Source: Novosphingobium sp. UBA6272 (lineage in GTDB: Bacteria; Pseudomonadota; Alphaproteobacteria; Sphingomonadales; Sphingomonadaceae). Taken from it: DNA of 64,000 bases. The stretch spans positions 1 through 64,000 of the forward strand of contig NZ_DJUW01000003.1 in assembly GCF_002440635.1 (NCBI RefSeq), written 5' to 3'. Below, in pieces: positions 33,329 through 41,672 of this stretch; position 1 is the first letter of the stretch; the number at the start of each line of letters is the position of its first letter. The translations under genes and the position numbers were made by a program. The notes below the pieces were generated by a model. The model was not told the origin of the DNA and made no database searches. It worked only from the letters and a program-made list of their open reading frames with translations.

Positions 33329-34654
33329 TTAGGCACCGTACGCGTCGTAAATCAGCATCGTCCGTCCAACGCCCCGGAAATAGATGTCGACATAGCATTC
33401 GCCGACGATGGGCCGGTCAAATCGGATTCTAATGTTTTTGACCGGCGGAATGAAATCCAAATAGGGTGAAAATTCCAGTTCGTTGTTCAAAACGAGATTT
33501 CCGTCCACATCCAAAATGAAATTCAATGGCTGGAACGTAAATCCCGTGCCCCAGAGCGTAATTTCATAGAAGGAGTTGCATTCGACCGAGAAGGTGTGAA
33601 ACCGGCCAGGCTTCAGGCGAAGCGTCGCGTACGATTCGTCGGGAACGTCGATGACGAAGTACGACGGGAAATATTCAACTTCGATCTGCGCCGCCGGATC
33701 GGTCAAGGCAGGGGGGGGACGACGCAAAAGATCGCCGTGGGGTTCGATCAAATGTTGAGTGCCGGCGACACTTTTCGATGGCTCCCCAAAGCCGAAATCG
33801 CGGATAGTTTCTTCCAGCGGCGTGCCCGCCAGTCCATGCATCCAGCCATATGCGTTCGCCCAATATCCCCCAGGTTCGCTGGCGGGAAATTCCGAACTGT
33901 TCGTGTCTTGTCCTCGCCATATTCTAAAGGATTTTACCGAGTTGTAGATCGCCGTGGATATGACGCCGCCCATATTGGCCAGATTATTCCAGACATCATC
34001 ATCGCTGACCAAGGTTGCCGCATCGAATTGCCGAATGAGGCTTGCCCCCGCAAATCCTCGCAGCAGGTATTCCGCGTCCCTGAGAACTGGGTTCTGGCTC
34101 GCTTGCGCGCTGGATTCACGCAGGCGGATAACATCAAGATAGGCTTGCTTGGCCAACTGGGCGTCTGTTGGGTTGGCAATGCCTTGCTGGTTTAGACGCG
34201 CCCTTGCGGATCGGACCGAGCGCAAGACCTGCGCGTTGACCGAATTTGGGTTGTAGATTGTTATCTTCGATCGTGTGTAAGCAACCAGATTATCGTCGGA
34301 TTCGATATGCCCGTCTCGATAGACAATCTCGCCCCGATATCGATCGGTAAAGCCAAAGTTGTGCTCTCCCAGCTCGCGAAGCGACGTGTAGATGGCGTGG
34401 GGTATCACCGTGCGGCCAGTCAACGGAATGTCACGAAGCGCCGCATTTACTGTGCGAACCAGTGTTTGGTCGCAAAATACATCTACCTGGATTGATCTGC
34501 GATAGGACCGTACGGTAGTCGGCACGTTCTGAAATGCGTATTCCTCAACAAGATCCAGCTTCAGCATTTCGCCGGAAAAGGCATTCGGCTTGCTGTACAA
34601 CGTTATTGATTTGTGGCGCAAATAGCGAGAATCGTCGGATTCGGTTTTAGCCAT
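33329..34654 (-). CDS. Orphan protein of unknown function, AT-richer than neighbours
   Basis: 441 residues starting MAKTESDDSRYLRHKSITLY. There is no signal peptide, transmembrane segment or motif I recognise. The first half is helical with many charged residues. The C-terminal ~130 residues (from PAAQIEVEYFPSYFVIDVPD) look beta-rich and could be a beta-sandwich: ESYATLRLKPGRFHTFSVEC and KNIRIRFDRPIVGECYVDIY. A run of eight C's in the coding strand (33711-33718 as G's on the + strand) encodes part of RRPPPAL. Codon use and lower GC suggest recent acquisition. Confidence 0.72.
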   Translation of the reverse strand: MAKTESDDSRYLRHKSITLYSKPNAFSGEMLKLDLVEEYAFQNVPTTVRSYRRSIQVDVFCDQTLVRTVNAALRDIPLTGRTVIPHAIYTSLRELGEHNFGFTDRYRGEIVYRDGHIESDDNLVAYTRSKITIYNPNSVNAQVLRSVRSARARLNQQGIANPTDAQLAKQAYLDVIRLRESSAQASQNPVLRDAEYLLRGFAGASLIRQFDAATLVSDDDVWNNLANMGGVISTAIYNSVKSFRIWRGQDTNSSEFPASEPGGYWANAYGWMHGLAGTPLEETIRDFGFGEPSKSVAGTQHLIEPHGDLLRRPPPALTDPAAQIEVEYFPSYFVIDVPDESYATLRLKPGRFHTFSVECNSFYEITLWGTGFTFQPLNFILDVDGNLVLNNELEFSPYLDFIPPVKNIRIRFDRPIVGECYVDIYFRGVGRTMLIYDAYGA

Positions 34655-34690
34655 ACCGCCCCCTGAAAACTACATGATGCTAGACCGCAG

Positions 34691-36007
34691 TCATCGGCGC
34701 GCGGCAATCATCTCCGCGACATCGACAAATTTCTCTCGCGGAGCGCCGGCGCGCGCGCGCGCGTTTTCGGCCTCTTCGATCTTCTTCCAGTCACGAAAGG
34801 TTACCACGTCGAGCCCGCGCTCTGCCGCTAGCGAGTCGAACCCGGCGCGTCCGGCCTTGCCGCCATGACCCAGCGTACCAGAAGCGATGTCCTCGGCAAT
34901 CTTCTCAACTACGCTGAAGCCATCCGGCCGATTGGTGCCGATCGTGCCCGAAGGCCCGCGCCGGGCCCAGCCGACGCAGTACAGGCCGGGCAGGATGCGG
35001 CCCTCGTCATTGGCAAACTTGCCCTCGCGTTCGTCGAACGGAACGTCGGGGATGGGGGACGAGCGATAACCGATGCAGGCCACCACCAGTCCAGCAGGAA
35101 TGATGTAGGTTTCGCCGGTTGAGATCGCGCGGCCGGCTTCGACCTTGGTGCGTTCAACTTCGATCCCTTCGACCTTGTCGGTGCCGATCAGCGCTTTGGG
35201 ACTGGCGAAGAAGTCGAATTCTATTTCGATGCCATAGTCGGCGTAATGGCTTTCAGGGATCGCCGCGAAGGAGCGCAGATGGTTGACCGACTTGCGCAGG
35301 CCCGGTTCGAGCAGCGCGTCCTCACCTTCCTCAGGCAGGTCGGCCGGATCGACCCGCGGCGCGGCGCGGGTAAGGTGCGACAGTTCGCCCAGTTCCTTGG
35401 GCGTCATCATGATCTGGTGCGGCCCGCGCCGCCCCAGCACCACAATCCGCTTGATCCGCGAGGTGTCGAGCACGTCGAGCGCGTGAGCGACGATATCGCT
35501 CCCGGCGAATTCCGCCCGGCTTTTCGAGAGGATCCGCGCCACATCGAGTGCGACATTACCCATGCCGATGACCACCGCCGTATCGCCGGTCAGATCGGGA
35601 TCGAGATCGGCGAACAGCGGGTGGCCGTTATACCAGCCGACAAAGGCCGCGCTGCCATAGACGTTGCCGAGGTTCTCACCCGGCAGATCGAGCTTGCGGT
35701 CGTGCGGCGCGCCAGTGGCGATCACCACGGCATCGTAAAGCTTCTGCAGTTCGGCGACCGAGAGGTCCTTGCCAATCATGACGTTGCCGACGAAGCGGAC
35801 GTTGTCGGACAGGGCAGTGGCCTCGTAGCGCTTCGATACGCCCTTGATCGACTGGTGATCCGGGGCGACGCCGGTGCGGATCAGGCCGTAAGGCACCGGC
35901 AGCATGTCGAACACATCGACCCGAACATCATCGCCCCACTGCTTCTGCGCGGCCTCGGCCGTGTAATACCCCGCGGGTCCCGAACCGATGATCGCGATGT
36001 GGCGCAC
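34691..36007 (-). CDS. Ferredoxin/adrenodoxin-type NADP+ reductase (FAD)
   Basis: 438 residues. HIAIIGSGPAGYYTAEAAQK is the FAD-binding Rossmann motif, and PYGLIRTGVAPDHQSIKGV is characteristic of adrenodoxin reductase/FprA enzymes. TAVVIGMGNVALDVARILSK binds NADPH, with VVLGRRGPHQIMMTPKELGE next. GWARRGPSGTIGTNRPDGFS completes the FAD site. It would pass electrons between NADPH and a ferredoxin. The very end is Ala/Arg-rich (ARARAGAPREKF). Confidence 0.93.
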   Translation of the reverse strand: MRHIAIIGSGPAGYYTAEAAQKQWGDDVRVDVFDMLPVPYGLIRTGVAPDHQSIKGVSKRYEATALSDNVRFVGNVMIGKDLSVAELQKLYDAVVIATGAPHDRKLDLPGENLGNVYGSAAFVGWYNGHPLFADLDPDLTGDTAVVIGMGNVALDVARILSKSRAEFAGSDIVAHALDVLDTSRIKRIVVLGRRGPHQIMMTPKELGELSHLTRAAPRVDPADLPEEGEDALLEPGLRKSVNHLRSFAAIPESHYADYGIEIEFDFFASPKALIGTDKVEGIEVERTKVEAGRAISTGETYIIPAGLVVACIGYRSSPIPDVPFDEREGKFANDEGRILPGLYCVGWARRGPSGTIGTNRPDGFSVVEKIAEDIASGTLGHGGKAGRAGFDSLAAERGLDVVTFRDWKKIEEAENARARAGAPREKFVDVAEMIAARR

Positions 36008-36029
36008 TATTGGGGCCTCCGTAGCGCAT

Positions 36030-36115
36030 GGGCTTCGACAGGCTCTGCCTGAGCGGGGATGAGAGAAGGGGCCAAACGCAGCATCCGCTCATCCTGAGCT
36101 TGTCGAAGGATATCG
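36030..36115. repeat. Inverted pair of REP-type repeat arms
   Basis: GGCTTCGACAGGCTCTGCCT at 36030 and CATCCTGAGCTTGTCGAAGG at ~36,091 are imperfect inverted copies separated by about 40 bases, between the reductase and the PHA depolymerase gene. This is the family found inside aroA and in the broken gene at 53.7 kb. Confidence 0.75.
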
Positions 36116-36131
36116 CGCCTGACTTGCCCCA

Positions 36132-36965
36132 TCACGCCGCTTTCTTCTCTTCCCGGTCCGGTGCATTGAGGAACGCCCGCAGCGAGCTGATCGTTTGTTC
36201 GCGGTGCGTCAGCATGAACAGGTGCCCGCCCTGCTCGAAAATCTCGAGCCGACTGTTGGGGATCAGACTTTCGAGGATTCGGCCGTTGATCAGTGGGACG
36301 ATCTGGTCCTCATCCCCCATCATGATCAGCACCTCCTTCTTGAGGAAGGGCAGGGCCGGCACGCTGGTCCAGCCGAGCATGCAGAGCAGCTGGTACATGT
36401 AGCCGCGCGGGGTGGGTGGGGTCAGGCGGCTGATATGTTCGGCCTTGCCCCCGGTCAGCCCGCCATAGAGCGTGCGGAAATGCTCTTCCATGAAGGCTGC
36501 GTCGACATAGCGGCGCGGGTTGGCCATCTTGGTGAGCGCAGCGGGATTGCCGGGGACCATGATCATCCCGGCGGTGGTCGCGCAGAGGATCAGTCGCCGG
36601 GCAATATCGCCGTGTTGCAAGGTGAAGTGCTGCGCCATCGCGCCGCCCCACGACACCCCCATTACGTCGACCCGCTCGGCATCGAAACGTTTGAGCAGTT
36701 CCTTGGCGGTCCAGCTCATCGTGAACGGGTTGTAGGGGACCAGCGGTTCCGGGCTACCGCCGACACCGGGCATGTCGAACATGATGAACGGCCGCTCGGT
36801 CAGCGCCTCGGCCAGCGGCGCAACCGCTTCGATATTCGCGCCGATGCCGTTGAAGAACAGCACCGGAAGATGCTCGCTCGGCTCGTTCCAGCGCCAGCGG
36901 GCGACGCGCAGGGTCCTCCCGCCGACCTGTTCCATCGAGAATTCGGCGGTGATGTCTTGGCTCAC
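36132..36965 (-). CDS. phaZ: Poly(3-hydroxyalkanoate) depolymerase (alpha/beta hydrolase)
   Basis: 277 residues. LPVLFFNGIGANIEAVAPLA is the oxyanion loop, VMGVSWGGAMAQHFTLQHG the nucleophile elbow with Ser, MGDEDQIVPLINGR the acid, and FEQGGHLFMLTHREQ the catalytic His. The sequence style (FDMPGVGGSPEPLVPYNPFT, ARRLILCATTAGMIMVPGNP) is that of intracellular PhaZ of medium-chain PHA producers. It lies 21 bases downstream of phaC on the same strand, supporting this over a generic esterase. Confidence 0.87.
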   Translation of the reverse strand: MSQDITAEFSMEQVGGRTLRVARWRWNEPSEHLPVLFFNGIGANIEAVAPLAEALTERPFIMFDMPGVGGSPEPLVPYNPFTMSWTAKELLKRFDAERVDVMGVSWGGAMAQHFTLQHGDIARRLILCATTAGMIMVPGNPAALTKMANPRRYVDAAFMEEHFRTLYGGLTGGKAEHISRLTPPTPRGYMYQLLCMLGWTSVPALPFLKKEVLIMMGDEDQIVPLINGRILESLIPNSRLEIFEQGGHLFMLTHREQTISSLRAFLNAPDREEKKAA

Positions 36966-36986
36966 GTGGAATGCGCCCCCTCAGGC

Positions 36987-38678
36987 CTAGTCAAGTACGT
37001 AAAGCCCGGGCGCGGATTCCATGGGTGGGTGCTTCTTGCTGCCCAGCGACTTGGGTGCCGCCACCTTGTTCCCCGCGCGCCGTTGCAGCCACTCCATCCA
37101 GAACGGCCACCAGCTTCCCGCCTGTTCCTCTGTGCCTTTGAGCCAGTCGTCAACATCGGCCGGCGGATGTCCACCCTTTTTCGATATGTAGTATTTGGCC
37201 TTGGGGTTGCCCGGCGGGTTGAGGATCGCCTGCATATGGCCCGACTGGCTGAGCACGAAAGTGATGTCTTTCGAACCGAACAGCTGGGTCGAGCGATAGC
37301 AGGCGCGCCACGGGGTGATGTGATCGGTGGTACCGCCGAGGATGAACAGGTCGCTCTTGACCTTGGACAGATCGATCTTGTGCCCGGCCATTTCGATCTC
37401 ACCCTGCTTGGTGAAGGCGAGCGTCTCAAACAGGTGCAGGAAATCGCCCATCAGCGAGGCAGACAGGTTGGTCGCGTCGGCATTCCAGAACAGCACGTCG
37501 AAGGCCGGTGGATCGTCACCCATCAGGTAGTTGTTGATCACATAGTTCCAGATCAGGTCGTTAGGCCGCAGCCACGCGAACCCGCGCGCCAGATCGTTGC
37601 CCTTGATGATCCCGGCCTTGGCTGCGCGCTGCTTGGCCAGTTCAAGGCCATTGGCGGTCATAAGCGAGCCGGCCTCGATGTCGTTCTGCTTGGGGTGCAG
37701 AACGGTGACCATGTAGGTAAGGGCGCCCAGCCGCTTGTCGCCTGCGGCGGCCATCTTGCTGGCGAGGATCGCGCCGGTCTGCCCGCCCGAGCAGGCTGAC
37801 GAAATGTTGACCTTTGGCGCGCCGGTGATTTCGCAGACCACATCCACCGCTTTCAGGCAGGAGGCGATGTAATCGTCCATCCCCCAGACGCCTTCTTCCT
37901 TGGTCGGGTTCTTCCAGGAAATGACGAAGCACTGGATGCCGTTGTCGGTCTGCCACTTCACCACCGATTTCTCGGGGCTCAGATCGTTGATGTACATCTT
38001 GTTGATTTGCGGCGGAATTGTCAGCTGTGGGATTTCGTAGACCTGGTCGGTTGTCGGGGCATAGTGGATCAGTTCGAACATTGCATCGCGATAGACCACG
38101 GCACCTTTGGCGGTTGCGACATTCTCACCCAGCTTGAACGGCTTCTTGTCCACCATCGAGACCATGCCGTGGTTGTGGACCATATCGTTGTAGGCGTTCT
38201 TGAGGCCCTTGATCAGGCTCAGCCCACCGCTGTCGATCAGGCGCTTTTGGGCGGTGGGATTGCCGACCAGAGAGTTGGTCGGAGCGAGGCCGTCGATGAT
38301 GATATTGGAAATGAAGTTGGCCCGGTCACGCTCCAACTCGTCCAGTTCGAGATCATCGAGCCAGCTCTTCATTCCCTTCTGGATCGCCAGATAATACTGC
38401 GCACCGGCCCTGAAGAACGGATTGAAGCGCCAGGCCGGATCCATGAAGCGCTTGTCCTTGGGATCGGGCGCCAGGTCAGATTTGCCGGTCATGATCTTGA
38501 CGACATCATCCCCGAACGACTGCATATGCTTCATCGTGCGGCCCGGATCGGTGGCGGTTTCACGCAGTAACAGCGCCACTGCGCCGACAAAATCTTCGCG
38601 CGCCAGCCCGACCAGTGGGCCCAGTGCCGTGGTCGATTGCGCTGCTTCGTTCTCGAGCGTCGTGCCGCCTTTTGCCAT
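36987..38678 (-). CDS. phaC: Polyhydroxyalkanoate synthase (class I/II type)
   Basis: 563 residues. It polymerises hydroxyacyl-CoA into storage granules. The nucleophile Cys296 lies in SSACSGGQTG, a variant of the G-x-C-x-G-G lipase-like box with Ser at the first Gly. The acid lies in FWNADATNLSASLMGDFLH and the His in SQSGHMQAILNPPGNPK, followed by DDWLKGTEEQAGSWWPFWMEWL. The start MAKGGTTLENEAAQ is preferred; the open frame to 38762 has no similarity. It sits upstream of phaZ in one operon. Confidence 0.92.
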   Translation of the reverse strand: MAKGGTTLENEAAQSTTALGPLVGLAREDFVGAVALLLRETATDPGRTMKHMQSFGDDVVKIMTGKSDLAPDPKDKRFMDPAWRFNPFFRAGAQYYLAIQKGMKSWLDDLELDELERDRANFISNIIIDGLAPTNSLVGNPTAQKRLIDSGGLSLIKGLKNAYNDMVHNHGMVSMVDKKPFKLGENVATAKGAVVYRDAMFELIHYAPTTDQVYEIPQLTIPPQINKMYINDLSPEKSVVKWQTDNGIQCFVISWKNPTKEEGVWGMDDYIASCLKAVDVVCEITGAPKVNISSACSGGQTGAILASKMAAAGDKRLGALTYMVTVLHPKQNDIEAGSLMTANGLELAKQRAAKAGIIKGNDLARGFAWLRPNDLIWNYVINNYLMGDDPPAFDVLFWNADATNLSASLMGDFLHLFETLAFTKQGEIEMAGHKIDLSKVKSDLFILGGTTDHITPWRACYRSTQLFGSKDITFVLSQSGHMQAILNPPGNPKAKYYISKKGGHPPADVDDWLKGTEEQAGSWWPFWMEWLQRRAGNKVAAPKSLGSKKHPPMESAPGLYVLD

Positions 38679-38836
38679 GCCTCGTCCCCGTGAATTGCTC
38701 TTTTCGAGGCGATAGTGCCTGTCCCTGCGATCCCTTTCAAGTCCCCCGCCGGTGATCGTCAAGAATGCCTGAAATCAGGCGAAGAAAATGGTAAATTTAA
38801 CCGTTTCTCAAATGGTTTTGGCGCATTGGCAGGCCC

Positions 38837-41560
38837 ATGTCCGCCAAACCTGCGAGATTGGAGCGAGACCAAGCCGCCACGCGCAGCCCGCGTGAGCGAG
38901 AAACCACGCCTGCTGCACGACCGCAAGGCACGCCCGCCGGACAGACGCTGAAACCACGAACCACAGCACCAAACCGGCTGCCTGCGCGGCGCGGATCGGA
39001 TAGCCAGGTCTTGCGCGACCTGATCGTGCCCAACTGGATTCTGATGGCACCGGTGTTTGCCGGAGCCCTGGTGATCAACGGAATTGTGACGCTGTCGCTA
39101 CCTAGCTTGCCTACGATCGCAATGGCGCTGGTCGCGATCACTTTGGCCGCGAGTACGCCGTGGATGGTCAAGTACGAGCGGCAACAGCTGTTCACGGCCA
39201 GGACCCGCAATGTGGCGAGTGGCCTGTTCGTCGCAATCCCGATGTTCCTTGTCGGGCTGGCGCTTTCGCTATGGACTGACCGGATCGCCGCATCCTGGGA
39301 GGGGCCGGTCGGCACCGGCGTAATCGTCGCGTGCTTGGCGGCGATCATACTTAACCGGCGCGTCGCGAGTATTATTGCGGCACAAGCGGCGATCTGGAGC
39401 GGCCTGGCGGTCTATTCCGGATCGCGCGGAACCTGGTTCGCGCTTGCGGTCGGCTGCGCGGTCGGCCTGTTTGCTGCAATTCGCCAGACCATGGCCGACG
39501 AAGAGCAGGCCAAGCTTGAACGTGAGCGTCAACGGGCTCAATTGCGAGCAGAGGAAATCCTCAACGATTTCGAGCAGACCGGGCAGGGCTGGTTCTGGGA
39601 GACTGACCGGCGCGGATCTCTGGTCTACATTTCGCCAACAGTTGGGGCTGCGCTGGGGGTTGATCACCAGCAGCTGCTGGGGCGTCCGTTCGGGCAGTTG
39701 TTCGAGCCGGATTCGCAAGGGCAAGAGGGTGAACGGACCCTGGCGTTCCATTTGTCTTCACGTTCGGCTTTCATCGATCTTGCGCTGCGTGCCGCTGCAC
39801 AGGATGAGGAACGCTGGTGGTCGGTCAGCGGACGACCGATCTACGATGCCTTCGGCAATCACCTTGGCTTTCGCGGCTCGGGCCACGACCTGACCGAAAA
39901 GCGCCGCTCGGAAGAACAGGTTTCCCGGCTAGCACATTATGACTCGCTTACCGGATTGTCGAACCGCGTGCAGATGGCGCAAACGCTGGAGAAGATCCTC
40001 AACGCGCCCAACCTTGAACACCGCGCCTGCTCGGTCTTCTTGCTCGATCTGGACCGCTTCAAGCAGGTCAACGATACCATGGGGCACCCGGCCGGCGACA
40101 ACCTGCTGACCCAGGTTGCCCGCCGCCTGCAAAGGACGATCGGTGAGCATGGTCGCGTTGGCCGCCTTGGCGGGGACGAATTTCAGGTGATCCTGCCAGG
40201 TCGCCACCGGCGTGAGGATCTGGTCGGACTGGCCAAGCAGGTCATTCGCGACCTTTCCGAGCCTTATTCGATTGAGGGCCACCGGGTTGTAATTGGGGCC
40301 TCGGTCGGCGTGGCAGTATCTCCGGAAGATGGGGTCACTTCTGAATCGATCATCCGCAATGCCGACCTTGCGCTCTATGCCGCAAAAGATGGCGGGCGCG
40401 GGCGTCACCATTTCTATGCTGCCGACCTCCACAGCGATGCCGAGGAACGGCGCCAGCTCGAACAAGATCTGCGTGACGCGATCTCCCAGGGCGGACTGGA
40501 ACTCTATTACCAACCGGTAATCCATACCGTCACCGAGCGCATAACGGGGTTTGAGGCCCTGTTGCGCTGGAATCATCCGACCAGAGGCTGGCTCTCTCCC
40601 AGCAAGTTCATTCCCGTCGCCGAGGATTCCGGGCTGATCGCTCCGATTGGCGAATGGGCCTTGCGTACGGCTTGCCGCGACCTTGCTGCCTGGCCCGAAA
40701 GCGTGCGGGTTGCCGTCAACGTCTCGCCACTGCAATTCGCCAATCCAGCCTTGCCATCGATCATCACCAACGCACTCGCGTCGGCGCAGGTCGACCCTGC
40801 CAGGCTTGAGCTGGAAATTACCGAAAGCGTCTTCCTCAGCGACGATGACGGAATCGACGCGATGTTTGCGGCGCTCAAGCGGGTCGGTGTGCGCCTGTCG
40901 CTGGACGATTTCGGCACCGGCTACTCTGCGCTGGGCTATTTGAAGAAAGCGCCATTCGACAAAATCAAAATCGACCAGTCGTTTGTGCGCGGCGCCACTA
41001 TCACTGGCAGCCGCAACGGGGCCATCATTGCATCGATTGTCAGCCTGGCCGAGGCGCTGGGGATGGAAACGACGGCCGAGGGCGTTGAGACGCTCGACGA
41101 ACTCGATCTGGTCCGCATGCTTGGGTGCAGCCACGTACAGGGCTTCATCTACGAGAAGCCGCTTAACAGAGAGGCGGCGACCCAGCGTCTGCAGACCGGG
41201 CTTACAGCGATCGCCAGAGGGCCACGGGCGGCGCGTTCGGTCCGCCATACCATGCTCCGCAAGGTAGTGCTCGACCATGGTGGCCAACACTACCAATGCA
41301 CAATCCGCAATATCTCCGCGACCGGGGCAATGGTCGAGGGGCTCTGGAACGTCCCGCCAGGCACGATCTTCTCGATCACAATGGGCGAGGGACAGGTCGT
41401 GACCGCGACGGCGCGTTGGTCGCAGCAAGACCGCATGGGCGTAGAATTCGCCACGCCGCTAGAAATCGACGATTCCGGTCGGATCGCGCTGATTTCCGGC
41501 TTTGCGGGCGATCGCCAGCGTCAAAGTTCGATCCGGCGTGACCGAGAGGTGGCAGCGTGA
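38837..41560 (+). CDS. Membrane PAS-GGDEF-EAL-PilZ protein
   Basis: 907 residues. The N-terminal ~55 residues are basic and Pro/Thr-rich. About five transmembrane helices follow (~65-215), then a coiled linker (EEQAKLERERQRAQLRAEEI), PAS (~245-360), GGDEF (GRLGGDEFQVIL, ~443), EAL (GFEALLRWNHP at ~571; EITES, DDFGTGYSAL, KIDQSFV, AEGVET) and a C-terminal PilZ-like domain (~800-890, RKVVLDHGGQHYQCTIRN). Both catalytic cores look intact, so it may make and break c-di-GMP. PilZ could sense the product. A paralogue follows directly. Confidence 0.93.
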   Translation: MSAKPARLERDQAATRSPRERETTPAARPQGTPAGQTLKPRTTAPNRLPARRGSDSQVLRDLIVPNWILMAPVFAGALVINGIVTLSLPSLPTIAMALVAITLAASTPWMVKYERQQLFTARTRNVASGLFVAIPMFLVGLALSLWTDRIAASWEGPVGTGVIVACLAAIILNRRVASIIAAQAAIWSGLAVYSGSRGTWFALAVGCAVGLFAAIRQTMADEEQAKLERERQRAQLRAEEILNDFEQTGQGWFWETDRRGSLVYISPTVGAALGVDHQQLLGRPFGQLFEPDSQGQEGERTLAFHLSSRSAFIDLALRAAAQDEERWWSVSGRPIYDAFGNHLGFRGSGHDLTEKRRSEEQVSRLAHYDSLTGLSNRVQMAQTLEKILNAPNLEHRACSVFLLDLDRFKQVNDTMGHPAGDNLLTQVARRLQRTIGEHGRVGRLGGDEFQVILPGRHRREDLVGLAKQVIRDLSEPYSIEGHRVVIGASVGVAVSPEDGVTSESIIRNADLALYAAKDGGRGRHHFYAADLHSDAEERRQLEQDLRDAISQGGLELYYQPVIHTVTERITGFEALLRWNHPTRGWLSPSKFIPVAEDSGLIAPIGEWALRTACRDLAAWPESVRVAVNVSPLQFANPALPSIITNALASAQVDPARLELEITESVFLSDDDGIDAMFAALKRVGVRLSLDDFGTGYSALGYLKKAPFDKIKIDQSFVRGATITGSRNGAIIASIVSLAEALGMETTAEGVETLDELDLVRMLGCSHVQGFIYEKPLNREAATQRLQTGLTAIARGPRAARSVRHTMLRKVVLDHGGQHYQCTIRNISATGAMVEGLWNVPPGTIFSITMGEGQVVTATARWSQQDRMGVEFATPLEIDDSGRIALISGFAGDRQRQSSIRRDREVAA

Positions 41561-41672
41561 TCCGATCGCTCGTTCTATGGCGTGCTGTTAGGCAAATCGA
41601 AACCATGTTCGGTTACGCAAGCTTGAATGGGCGGACCTGCCGCCGGTTTGCGCATTTCGGGGCTTTTCATTG

